Below are positions 34,900-44,346 of a DNA stretch of 64,000 bases, in pieces. The notes beneath the pieces were generated by a model. The model saw nothing but the letters and a program-made list of their open reading frames with translations, ran no database searches and had not been told where the DNA came from. The DNA is from Alentia gelatinosa. Lineage: Eukaryota > Annelida > Polychaeta > Phyllodocida > Polynoidae. The stretch lies in NCBI GenBank assembly GCA_950022655.1, contig OX465581.1:32149300-32213299 (forward strand). The letters are read 5' to 3'. Both the position numbers and the translations under genes were made by a program. How positions within the stretch are numbered: position 1 is the first letter of the stretch; the number at the start of each line of letters is the position of its first letter.

Positions 34900-37788
34900 T
34901 TAATGTAGTTTGCCTAGTTTTTTTATATGAGTCTTGAAAGTTATTTTTTTCTCTAGTGTCCTTATACATTCCGGTAATTTGTTCCAGAGCACAGAGCCTC
35001 TATAAAAGGGTGATCTCTTGGCAAATTCTGTGTTCATTTGTGGTAAATGCAACGAAGTTCCGGATCTAGCTCTCGTCATTATATTTGATTCTCTCTGCTT
35101 TTCGTTCACATATTCAATAATCCTATGGATTCCCAAAGCTGAGTTGAGTCTCCTACTGTTATAGGTCAACAACATTTCATCACGCCTCCTTTCTAGCCTT
35201 AGTATTCCTGTTTTGAGGTGTAAGTCGTCGACAGAGTGCACCATGGGTCCCACACCGAGGCATATACGCAGACCTCGATTTTGACTTCTTTGTAACTTAT
35301 CTCTTAGATTTTGGGGGCTACAGTCATGCAGATAGGATGCATAGTCGATGATTGGTGATATGCTCTGCTTATAAATCCTACTCGCCATTTTCTTTGTAAT
35401 CAAATATCTTATCTTGCTTAACAAAAAGATTTTCCTGTTCAGTTTTTTAATAGTCAGTTTCGTGTTTTTCTCAAAAGATAGCGCCTCATCAAGGACTACG
35501 CCCAGGTATGTATAATCTCGAACCCTGGACAGTTTTGTCAGACCTAAGAAGAGGTCTGTGGGTTTCAGTGATTTTAGTTTACTTCTTGAGGCGAACCAAA
35601 GAACTTTTGTCTTACTACTATTAATTGTTAAATAATTTTCTCGTGTCCAGTCATACAGGCCATCGAGACTCCCTTGTATATGTCTGCATATTTCCGCCAT
35701 ATCTTTTCCTTCTTTGAAAATCACAAGATCATCCGCATATAATTTATACGATACATTATGATTATCAAGAATATTTGTTAAATCATTAATATAATAAATA
35801 AATAACAACGGCCCCAGGACGGATCCCTGGGGCACCCCGTAGTTGACCCTCCTCCACTCTGAAGTGTTATCTCCAATTCTTATCCGTTGTGTCCTATTAC
35901 TCAGAGAGGAACCTATTCAACGTAGCGTTGAGGGGGTAACATTCAGTTGTTGCAGTTTCCTCATTAGGGTCCCATGGTGCACGCTGTCGAATGCCTTCTT
36001 AAAATCCACAAAAACTCCACACGTCAACAACGAATTATCTCTGTTGAGATATAGGTCGTTTACCACATCTCCTATAGCGTCAATGGTCCCCACTCCTTTT
36101 TGGTAGCCATATTGGTTGCAGTCAATCAAGTTTTGTGTTTTTAGCACATAGGTTAGATATTCGTGTATTGTCTTTTCAATTAATTTCGACTGTGTTTGTA
36201 ATATAGAGATAGGGCGCCAGTTCGTGGGGTTAGAGAGTGGACCGGGCTTCGGGATCGGGGTGATGGTTGCGTGTTTCCATGCAGTTGGGAAAATCCCTTC
36301 TTTGAAGCTTAGAGAATAGATATGGGCAAGCTGAGGGGTTAGTATACTGAGAGTGTCCTTCAATACTGAGGTACGTACTCCATCTATCCCTGACGGTTTA
36401 TTGATATTTATCTTTCTAACAAATTCTGTTAAAGTGTCCTCACTTACCAAAAGAGGCGTAAATGATTATGGGTTCATATTTGTTTCATAATTACCTGTGT
36501 AATCTGGATTTATATCCGGGCTTATCTCTTTCGCCAAGACGTCTCCTATCTCAGAAAAATACTCGTTTAGATAAGCTGGAGAGTCAATGGGCTCAATCCA
36601 GGTATTTTCTTTCTCATTGTACATTCTCGGAGGTATTACACTAGATTTTGGTGCTAAAAGACCATTGATACTCCTCCAGAACTTGCGAGGATCTTGTTCG
36701 CAGTTTTTTAAGGTAGTTTTTATACTTTCAGACGTTGATTGTCTTATTTGCCTTCCAATTATATTTCTTAATTGTTTAGCTCTGTGTAGGAATTTAAGGT
36801 CTCCTGTTTTTGTAAACTGTTTCATATTAATCTCTCTTTCATAGATGTATTCTTTTATTTGAGGGGTCATCCACTCACAATCCTTCTTTCTAGGTGTCCA
36901 TGGTTTAAATGGGCAATGATTGTCTAGAAACGCTACTAACTCATCCTCAATTAATTGCCAGCATTCTTCTGCACTATTTAGATTCCAGAAAAGATCCCAG
37001 TCCAGCATCTCAAACCATTCAATTAGTAATTCCTTTTCATACTTAACATAACTACGACACAGCGAGGTTTTTCTCTTATGTGATTCTTTCAGTTTCTTCT
37101 TTATGGCGAACACCGGTAGATGGTCGCTTAATAGAGCTGCTATCACCCCGTGGTTACTGACTTGCTTACAGTTTGTTATGATATTATCGATACAGCTTCC
37201 TCCGCCTTCTTTGTATGGCCTAGTACATTGGTTGATTAGCCTTTTACAGTGTAGGTCCAGGCATGCCTCCTCGAATTTTTCGACTTTTGGACATTTACTA
37301 TTCAAAAAATTTAAGTTATAATCTCCCAGCAGCCATATTTCATAAGAACGACATTTAGGGAGAGTAGTTATTTTCATCAGATGAGAAATTGCTATATCTA
37401 CCTTGCTATGTGGGGGCATATATATGACTCCTATTAACATAGGTTTACAATTTGGTACCGTTATATCTATGAAAAGGCATTCAAGATCATCTTGGATGAC
37501 TGACAAGTCTGTCAGTTTTGAGGCGTATGATGCCCAGCAGTCCTTCAAGTAGCAGGCAACCCCTCCTCCCTTTGCTCCCACCCTATCATTCCTATAGAGT
37601 TAATGCCCTTGCCATGCCATGAGGGAATCGGAGTAGTTTTCAGTGAGCCAAGTTTCACTGAGTGTTACTATGTCAACATCGGGAAAAAGGTGAAATAATT
37701 CATCTTTTTTCCTGTTCAGGCTCCAGCAATTAGCATGTATCAGACTAAAACCTCGTAATGATGTAAAATCCGTCAACGTGACAGACAT
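34900..37788 (-). pseudogene. LINE ORF2: APE endonuclease and reverse transcriptase, three in-frame stops
   Basis: One continuous frame of 963 codons from ATG (SVTLTDFTSLRGFSLIHANC...) to the final stop. Endonuclease motifs: Asn20 region HANCWSL, Glu45 in LSETWL, GDYN at codons 155-158, SDHLP at 221-225. RT motifs: WRPISIL, then GVFVDFKKAFDSV, then GVPQGSVLGPLLF, then YADD at 684-687, then KTKVLWFA. The C-terminal tail ends with a LWNKLP motif typical of CR1/jockey-like ORF2. It nicks target DNA and primes reverse transcription of the element RNA. Three stops interrupt it: codon 63 (TAA), codon 441 (TAA) and codon 624 (TGA, where a Trp TGG is the likely ancestor). Downstream of each stop the same frame continues with conserved motifs, so there has been no frameshift. 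As it stands the protein is not made intact. Confidence 0.9.
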
Positions 37789-38255
37789 AATGATGACTTA
37801 ATTACACAGGTCCTACAGGGCTTAAATCGCGATGTAGGATGACGCAGTTGGGATGCCAGGGGTAACTGGACTTATAGACAACTGTTTTATAAAAATGTAC
37901 AATTATAGCCTTACATTTGGTGTTAGATACGCAAGTAGCGTTTTCCTTATTATACTTATATTGATAATTATGTTCGGCACTCTAAATTCCTGGTGGGAGT
38001 TTTCTAGGTATTGTGAGTTCAAAAACTATTTGCTTAATATATTTCTGTTTCTCCTCAATGAGATGTTATTAAGAGAACTACATGGTGAATTAATCGGTCT
38101 TTATATTTTATATTTCAGTATTTTGTATTGTATTCCGTTGTTTTAACATCCTTCGAGACACACACAATCACATTATACATAATTAGAGCAAGGTCAGTTA
38201 CGATTAGTTACGCCATATTGCACATCTTTAAACACAATCAAATTTAGATGTCACA
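37789..38255. other. Inter-ORF spacer of the LINE
   Basis: A 467-bp AT-rich stretch between the SGNH-like ORF and ORF2 with no recognisable domain on either strand. It may hold the signal that lets ORF2 be translated, but no motif supports this. Confidence 0.5.
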
Positions 38256-38918
38256 TTACAATTCATGATGGAATTCAGATCTTATTATCAGCGATATTGC
38301 AGTTAACTTAGAGGGTCCCGTTTTCTTTCCAGATCTTGATGTGTTTCGACGTCCTGAGTGGAATATAAAATCAACTCTGGGGGTCGGATATCCGCAGGTA
38401 GCATTACGATGCGCTATTTCAGCGTTTATCAGCCTTATGGCCGCATTCAGATTTTGTTGGCTCCCATCGGTTCCTCTTAATCTGTTACATTTCGATATGT
38501 CCAGGCCATATATGGTCGAGATAATGCACTTCACTTGCGGAAAAGAATGCTCGATCTTATCCGAGGCCTCGAACAATTTTTCGGTCACAGCAGTATGGCA
38601 ATCTGACTCATTCACATAGGGAAACACTACAGTGCGTCGTCTCTTTCTGTAACCATTAGTGTTCATTTGAGCAAAGTTCTTTTCCAACGAGGTCACATCG
38701 CATATACCGGAACAAATAATTACCGCATTATACCTTTCATTTGTCGGAAGCGTTGCATTCAGTCTTAACTCTTTTAGCGCTCTCCTCTCAGTTCTTTTTA
38801 TGTCTGCTCCAGGTAACGAGATTACTCGTGTGGTCGTATTGTACTCCGCCATCAGAATAGTGATTTCATTCTCGATTTCAGCCATCTGTGAATCCCCAAT
38901 GTATAGGAAGTTCTTCAT
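38256..38918 (-). CDS. SGNH-hydrolase-like ORF of the LINE
   Basis: A 220-aa open frame starting MKNFLYIGDSQM. Gly8-Asp9-Ser10 matches block I (GDS with the catalytic Ser) of SGNH/GDSL hydrolases. LPGADI at 35-40 fits the block II region, and ICSGICDVT with Gly71 and Asp74 resembles block III (G-x-N-D), with Cys in place of Asn. VKCIISTIYGLDISKCNR fits the following strand and loop. The final D-x-x-H block is not evident, because the last 35 residues are basic and unlike the family. That may reflect a late frameshift. SGNH-type esterase domains are known in ORF1 proteins of some CR1/L2-type LINEs, whereas here the domain is a separate ORF placed between ORF1 and ORF2. Function, possibly membrane or lipid association of the RNP, is inference. 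Confidence 0.7.
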   Translation of the reverse strand: MKNFLYIGDSQMAEIENEITILMAEYNTTTRVISLPGADIKRTERRALKELRLNATLPTNERYNAVIICSGICDVTSLEKNFAQMNTNGYRKRRRTVVFPYVNESDCHTAVTEKLFEASDKIEHSFPQVKCIISTIYGLDISKCNRLRGTDGSQQNLNAAIRLINAEIAHRNATCGYPTPRVDFIFHSGRRNTSRSGKKTGPSKLTAISLIIRSEFHHEL

Positions 38919-39022
38919 ATTTGCTACAAGTCACTATTCAGCTGTGTGCGCTTGGCTGCTCTTTGCACACAGTGTGTCAGGCAGGTGGTCTCACCCGCCA
39001 CCTCGGTTCGCAGTAGGTCAGG

Positions 39023-41341
39023 CTAGAAGTCTTCCGGGCTGCGGGACAATTGAGCTCTCACTGCCATTGTGATTAGGCCTTGTTTGTTTGCTCCTCGGTA
39101 TGTGCCCGCTTGGTATTGAGGGGCACTGATGGGGTGGCCACCTTCCCATGTTTTGTTTATAGTCGCTTCTATCAGAGTGGCGTTTTCCGTGTCTAGAAGT
39201 CTTTTCTTTAACTCCTGATTTCGATCAAATTTCGCTAGGATGAGACTGTGCATTATCAGCTCCCGTTTTACGAACCAATTATGTCCACTTGGCGGTTTGA
39301 AAGAGTCTCTATAGGTCTTTATGTCCCTACCATTTCTGTATGTCAGTACTGTTTCAGCTTCTTTCGGCAGACCAAGATCTGTAAATTTTGCATAAAAATA
39401 TGCTTGTTCTACCGATGTGAATTTCATCGGGGGTTCATTTTTCGAGAGGGTAACTTCCAAGTTACATGGATACCAATTACTCAGGTATGCTCCTTGTCCG
39501 CAGTAGATTATGCTTCCGTTTTGCGTAGTTCTTATGTTTTCTTCAAGGCCTTTTGGTGGGTGATAGGCGTCACTAGGAAGTTCTTGTACTTTTGACATAT
39601 TTCCTGTGTGGGTTTTTTTCCGGTCCGGATTGGTCTCTTTCCCTGCGGTTCTAGTTACTCGCTCATTTATATTAACCTCTGATTGTTGATCCTTAGTTGG
39701 GGGCACAAAGTATCTGGCCTTAGACTGACTCTCTGCCTTCTCTCCCTCTTTGTCTTCCACAGTCTCTTTTTTCTTTTGAACTTTTTCTACTTTTGCATTC
39801 CAGTCCATTTCTCTCTTGTTTATCAGTGCTGTTACTTGCTGTGTCAGATCTATGGTTTGCGATTGATTTTTCTCCCAGGCTTTCGCCACATTGTCCTCTT
39901 CACCCCGGTGTGTTTCACCCGGATCCACATCTCCGCTCGCTTTAGCCGGGAAAGGTTGTTTCGTTAAAAGTGGTGTGATTGGTCCACAAGACTGTGTTGT
40001 GTCTCTGTTCTGTACTGGTAAGTGTTTCGTTCTGTGGCGGTTTCTTCTTCTTGGCTCATTATGGTCTTCCTCGAATTTCTCGATGTAGTTTTCAGGAATA
40101 TGTTCGTAGAGGTTCCATTTGTATATCACACTATCTAGTTCCACTCCATCTTCCATCATTGTTGCGCTTTTGCCCAGTTCTCTCGCTCTTTTTACTGCTC
40201 TCCTTGATCGTCCTTTTGCTACCCTGATTTCTCGACTTTCGTCTGGTACTATCCAGATTTCACTTCCTCGGTCTACATCTCTCAATCTCCACTTGTAGGT
40301 TAGTATCCTGTTTCGTACGGATAGGTTACTACAGGCTACCAAGACTGGTGTAGGCCTTCTACTATCGTTGTTTTTTCCTTTGCTAAGTCTACTTATGTAC
40401 AAGATGTCTTCATTTGTGCATCTTACTCCAATATCACTGCAGATACAGTTTAGGACATCATGTAGGTTGTCTTCCGGTGCGATTAGCAGACCGTAGATGA
40501 CTAGGTTCCTTTCTGGAGCTGATACGCAGTGTTTTACGGTGTCCATATTCTGTAATACCTGTGCGTATTTTTCGCGTTTGGATTTCATCATTTCGTCAGA
40601 GAGCGAAGGGTCAAGCTCAGCCAGGGAAGTCGTGAGTTCTTCAATCTTGGTTTGTTGAGTGTTCATGATTTTTCTCACTTCTACTATTTCATTTCGTAAT
40701 TCCGCATGCACATCCTGATCTTTAGCTCTTGAGGCCGTGACGTCTGTCTTGACTTCTCGTACCTCTAAGCTAACTCGTTCAATTTCCTTCGTTAAGCTGG
40801 TTAGTGTAAAAGAATTCTCCGCTAAATTTTCGTTTAGTTTTACAAATTCGATTTCTACTTTTCCAAACTTTCGGTCTAGTGCTCTTAGGATCATTTGAAC
40901 TGCCGCGTTCCCTCCTAATTCGTCTTCATCGCTAGCTTGAGCGTGTCCCCCATCAGCACCTCCTACTGCCCCTGTTGACCTCTCACTAATTGTGTCGAGT
41001 CGCCTAGCGTGCGTCAATGTGCTTGCTGGGGGGGTTGCTTCTATCGATATATCCAATTCAATTTCCATACTTTCATTAGGCTTACCCATCAACATTGATA
41101 AGTCACCTGCTCTAACTTTTTTGGGTTCTGGTGATGGATTGGAGTTGTCTGATGCAGTGCTAGTGCTCCGACCCCTTTTCGAGTATGCTCCAGTCATAAT
41201 GGGTTTTTTCCCTGTATTTGTGTCCCTGTCTTTATGTAGGTTTGCTTTCGTTGTACCCTCCCTGCCTGGTTTGTTTGTTTTGACTCCGTCGCTGAGTGAC
41301 GGGAAGTCCGTTTTCGACTGTGGGTCTGGTGTATTTGACAT
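39023..41341 (-). CDS. LINE ORF1 protein with coiled coil, RRM-like and C-terminal NADAR domain
   Basis: A 772-aa open frame. I take the ATG at 41,341 (MSNTPDPQSKTDFPSLSDGV). Residues 1-130 are low-complexity and charged. About 150-260 is a heptad-rich coiled coil (FVKLNENLAENSFTLTSLTK). From Arg278 there is an RRM-like ORF1 core (RNLVIYGLL, then DILYISRLSKG, then RRPTPVLVACSNLSVRNRIL). About 410-600 is basic and Lys/Glu-rich. Residues about 605-765 match the NADAR (YbiA/DUF1768) fold: AYLSNWYPC at 618-626, SVEQAYFYAKF with Glu645, NWFVKRELIMHSLILAKF, RLLDTENATLIEATINKTW ending at Trp732, and a final Gly-Leu-Ile-Thr-Met-Ala-Val-Arg strand. NADAR proteins act on NAD/ADP-ribose or related N-glycosidic substrates. 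The first part would bind RNA and trimerise. The frame is fully open. Confidence 0.85.
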   Translation of the reverse strand: MSNTPDPQSKTDFPSLSDGVKTNKPGREGTTKANLHKDRDTNTGKKPIMTGAYSKRGRSTSTASDNSNPSPEPKKVRAGDLSMLMGKPNESMEIELDISIEATPPASTLTHARRLDTISERSTGAVGGADGGHAQASDEDELGGNAAVQMILRALDRKFGKVEIEFVKLNENLAENSFTLTSLTKEIERVSLEVREVKTDVTASRAKDQDVHAELRNEIVEVRKIMNTQQTKIEELTTSLAELDPSLSDEMMKSKREKYAQVLQNMDTVKHCVSAPERNLVIYGLLIAPEDNLHDVLNCICSDIGVRCTNEDILYISRLSKGKNNDSRRPTPVLVACSNLSVRNRILTYKWRLRDVDRGSEIWIVPDESREIRVAKGRSRRAVKRARELGKSATMMEDGVELDSVIYKWNLYEHIPENYIEKFEEDHNEPRRRNRHRTKHLPVQNRDTTQSCGPITPLLTKQPFPAKASGDVDPGETHRGEEDNVAKAWEKNQSQTIDLTQQVTALINKREMDWNAKVEKVQKKKETVEDKEGEKAESQSKARYFVPPTKDQQSEVNINERVTRTAGKETNPDRKKTHTGNMSKVQELPSDAYHPPKGLEENIRTTQNGSIIYCGQGAYLSNWYPCNLEVTLSKNEPPMKFTSVEQAYFYAKFTDLGLPKEAETVLTYRNGRDIKTYRDSFKPPSGHNWFVKRELIMHSLILAKFDRNQELKKRLLDTENATLIEATINKTWEGGHPISAPQYQAGTYRGANKQGLITMAVRAQLSRSPEDF

Positions 41342-41347
41342 TTTCAA

Positions 41348-41999
41348 CTCAATATATGCTCAGTAATACACTTACTTTAGGGTCCGATCGCACTTCCTGG
41401 TGATCACCACGCCTTTACGTACCTATTAAGCCTAGTTACTCCCACCTTTGCATTCTTAAGTCCGCGATTTCATGGAATTTGTGTAGAGCGTTGCGAACAC
41501 GTCTTCAGTCACATGACTCCTCCTTTGCCCTTATCGCAGAGTGGCACTTGTGTCGTCGTCCATCCTGGGCGATATTACAGGCAGTTACGGACAAAGATCT
41601 TAAAAACACTTTACCTCCGAAAAAACAGGGCTGTAAGTTCGTGTACAGTTTTGGGGGACCTTAACGGGTTTTCCTGCGGTATTTCTGGTAGCGGTATGCA
41701 TTCCAGGTTTGTTATTTCCTCGGTTGCAGGACTCAGCCAGTACAGGGTGTGCGTTCACTCAGCCATTCAATTGAGTCAATTAACGATACAAGTCAGGATT
41801 ATATGAAAAATGCAATGTTATGTTATCAATTTCTATTATAAAACTGTTCTAAAAACCTATTTATTATCTTGTCATTAAATACATACAATAAACCCAGCAT
41901 TCTTTGGATTTTTAAACTTTTTTTTAACAGATTTTATTTTCAAACACCACTCTTCTGTTGGGTTCTCAATATAAACCATTATAATGCTTTGAGAGGTTG
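41348..41999. other. Probable LINE 5' leader and flank
   Basis: No coding homology was seen. Part of this stretch is presumably the 5' UTR/promoter of the minus-strand LINE, but no boundary, target duplication or promoter element could be fixed. Confidence 0.35.
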
Positions 42000-42829
42000 A
42001 GACTATAGACATTGAGGCCCACACCCGCCTAACCCCCGCCTAACCCCCGCCTTACCCCACCAAAAACCTCTACCACCAGAGCTTGTATATGTGGACTGAT
42101 TACCCAGAGTCAAAGCGGCGGGTGTCAATGCCGGGCGGGTGCCGGACGGATCAGTGAGGTCGGTGGCCACATTCACACAGGCGGCGGCGGGTTTCCCACT
42201 GAACAGGGCTTCAACTGGGGCCTTCACTGAGAGTGGAATACACTGGTTAGTTTCGCGCAGTGATACAGCGGAGATTAAAAAGTCTCGTTGCATAAATGGC
42301 TTCACTGTTGAGGTATCCCTGATATGATATGATTTAAAATTGTTGATATGATCATAACGAGAAGGTAGACCCTCTTGTGAACAGTGGCACCTATGTGGCG
42401 CTACCGGCGAACGGTCTCTGACTCCTGAAACGGGTTCTGCGTCTGTTGGTGTCACTAAGGTTGTAAATGCCGCTCGCTGTTGCCACCCTCTACCAGTGAA
42501 ACGCCAACTGTCTTCGTTATCTCTCTGGTAGTAGACCCTTATTACTGCCCAGTAGCGAGTTGGGAATCTACTATAAAGGCAGTGCCTGTCGGTCCTTTAG
42601 ATTCCATCTTTCTGTCGAGACTAGGTGTTCCGCCTTCTGCTACCCAGTTTTCTCCGCCTTCTCCTCCATAGGGCAGGTGTGCCCGACCCACTCTCATTCT
42701 AAATCCACTCGTTCTACGGGGATGAACCCACGAAGAACTCAACATGAGCAGGAGGAGGGGCGCTTCGCCATCAACCAAGGCTTATATGGCTTTGATCTTT
42801 TGAAATTTCAATTCACTATGTGATTGCCT
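42000..42829. repeat. Dispersed repeat related to 30,047-30,715, plus unrecognised flank
   Basis: 42,230-42,505 matches the two segments of the 30 kb repeat (GTCTCGTTGCATAAATGGCT; GAGAAGGTAGACCCTCTTGT; TTGCCACCCTCTACCAGTGA). At 42,027-42,050 a CCGCCTAACCC unit is repeated. The open frame at 42,542-42,778 (minus) contains FRMRVGRAHLPYGGEGGENW but has no family I recognise. Confidence 0.45.
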
Positions 42830-43836
42830 ATATTAATTTTACATTATGATACTGAATCGTGTTACCAAATTTCTACTGATGTGTATCCTAGTACATGTAT
42901 TTCATTGATATGTTTATGAAATACATGTATATAGATTTTCTATACTGTACTCTAGCTTTCTTCATGCTTTATCATTATGTCAACACTGATATGTGTGCTG
43001 TGTAAATGGCAATAAAGAACAAATAAATGTTTCTGTGTTTCTGCGGCAAATATTTGAACTTCATATCGTGCGGCAAATATTTGAACTTCATATCGCCTTA
43101 AATGCACTTTAAATGCACTGAACCGAAAACAATCTGTAGAACGATAGGTCAGCCTCTAGTTTGTCTATTGATATCCCTAGTTATTTAAGTTATATTCTAC
43201 TGGGGACGAATTCTCATCTGAAAGATGGTTCCAAAACGTGTTCAAGTTGTCTGCTTCAATTCATACAATATTTTATTTTTCTATTCATGTGTCATGAGCT
43301 AGGACTGAGAGTAGGTTGGCGATAATGCGGGATAGAAGAGGACCAAGTAAACAAGGACGCCCCGGTCATGAGGTCGCACCGGTCACTCGCACGCACCGGT
43401 CACCTGGGGATGCAGGTTTCAAACCGGTTTCTCTACCCTCGGCCACTCTCTCCCGAACCGCCAGCGAATTCAAATACCACCCATCCACCCTAAAAAAACT
43501 TTCTTTTGACTCGCTTATTACATACTCTACTCTGTTGGGCTATTTCTATAGCTCTTGATAGGAAATTCATGTACTCATAATTACCCCTAAATTGCTCTCG
43601 TTATTTTCTACAGGAAACGTTCACTCAATAAATGAATCCATAGTTACCTCTTCTGTATTAATCACTAGCATGCTGAAACAGTTTCCACACATATTCGAAT
43701 AGATATATCCAATTGCAATGTACTTGTCTTTCCACGTTAGTCTTTATGTTTTGAGTATTATATAGTGCACGAACTGCACATAGTTCACATGGTACACCTG
43801 TTTACAATAGGTTTATAGAAACTGCTAGTGTCCTCT
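42830..43836. other. No recognised gene; tandem duplication and AATAAA signals
   Basis: TAAATGGCAATAAAGAACAA and AATAAATG lie near 43,003-43,030, resembling a 3' UTR end on the plus strand, but no coding sequence precedes it. A 27-bp unit starting TGCGGCAAATATTTGAACTT is perfectly duplicated at 43,042-43,068 and 43,069-43,095. The rest is unrecognised. Confidence 0.45.
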
Positions 43837-44346
43837 GGGCCCCGTTGCTCCTGTTTTTGTGGTATCGCTAGCTATAATCGCATCGCAATTTTATTTTTAC
43901 GATTACTTTAGCCATCCGACTAAAAAAGCGTTGCTCCTGTAATATCGGATCGTATCCCTTTATTCCCGCGGTATCGCTATTTTTTGCGATACGATAGCGA
44001 TACAACAATTCAGGGGCACATATTGAATGAGACAGGGGGAGATTCATTAGTTAGGATAGCCATTTTCTATAGGTAGAAGAACAAGGGGCGGGGGATCGTA
44101 GTGCCACCACCTATCGTTATTCAGAATTTCAGACAAAGCCATCTCCAACCAAAGTAATGCGATCCGCAGACGATCCGCACTGGTGTGAGGGTCCGCGTAA
44201 AAAGGGGCGCTAAAAGCCGTATTTTACGCGGCGATGCACCTATGCGATTACGACACGATCCGCAAAATTTCAGGAGCAACGTTTAGCCCCTCGGATCGCT
44301 ATTCTGCGATCCGCAACTCTGTCGTAAACCAGGAGCAACGGGGCCC
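43837..44346. mobile_element. MITE with GGGCCCCGTTGCTCCTG terminal repeats, copy 1
   Basis: The left end GGGCCCCGTTGCTCCTG and right end CAGGAGCAACGGGGCCC are inverted copies 510 bp apart, allowing for one mismatch near the right end. Inside, GGTATCGCTA and GCGATCCGCA-type words are arranged symmetrically, so the arms can pair further. A closely related copy lies at 46,052-46,588 and a degraded one at 57,145-57,370. There is no coding capacity and no clear target duplication. Confidence 0.85.

Larger units (their letters stand above)
34738..41347 (-). mobile_element. Near full-length LINE with NADAR-bearing ORF1, SGNH ORF and EN-RT ORF2
   Basis: Read on the minus strand: 5' leader beyond 41,347 (end not fixed), ORF1 (41,341-39,023), a 220-aa SGNH-like ORF (38,918-38,256), ORF2 (37,788-34,900), a 3' UTR of about 145 bp, and a poly(A) tail seen as 17 T residues at 34,738-34,754. 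ORF2 has an APE-type endonuclease and an RT but no recognisable RNase H, as in CR1/L2-like clades. Target-site duplications were not found because the 5' end is uncertain. ORF1 and the SGNH ORF are open. ORF2 carries three in-frame stops. The copy is therefore fairly young but not autonomous. Confidence 0.9.

Noticed and set aside
38800..40227. Plus-strand open frames of 60-94 codons across the LINE ORF1/SGNH region
   Set aside because: They are shadows of the minus-strand ORFs, rich in Cys/Phe/Leu without motifs.
43380..43450. tRNA-like A-box (GTGGCCGAGGG) and B-box-like (GGTTTGAAACC) words on the minus strand
   Set aside because: The spacing and stems of a tRNA cannot be formed and no SINE body or tail was found. 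At best a very old SINE head.
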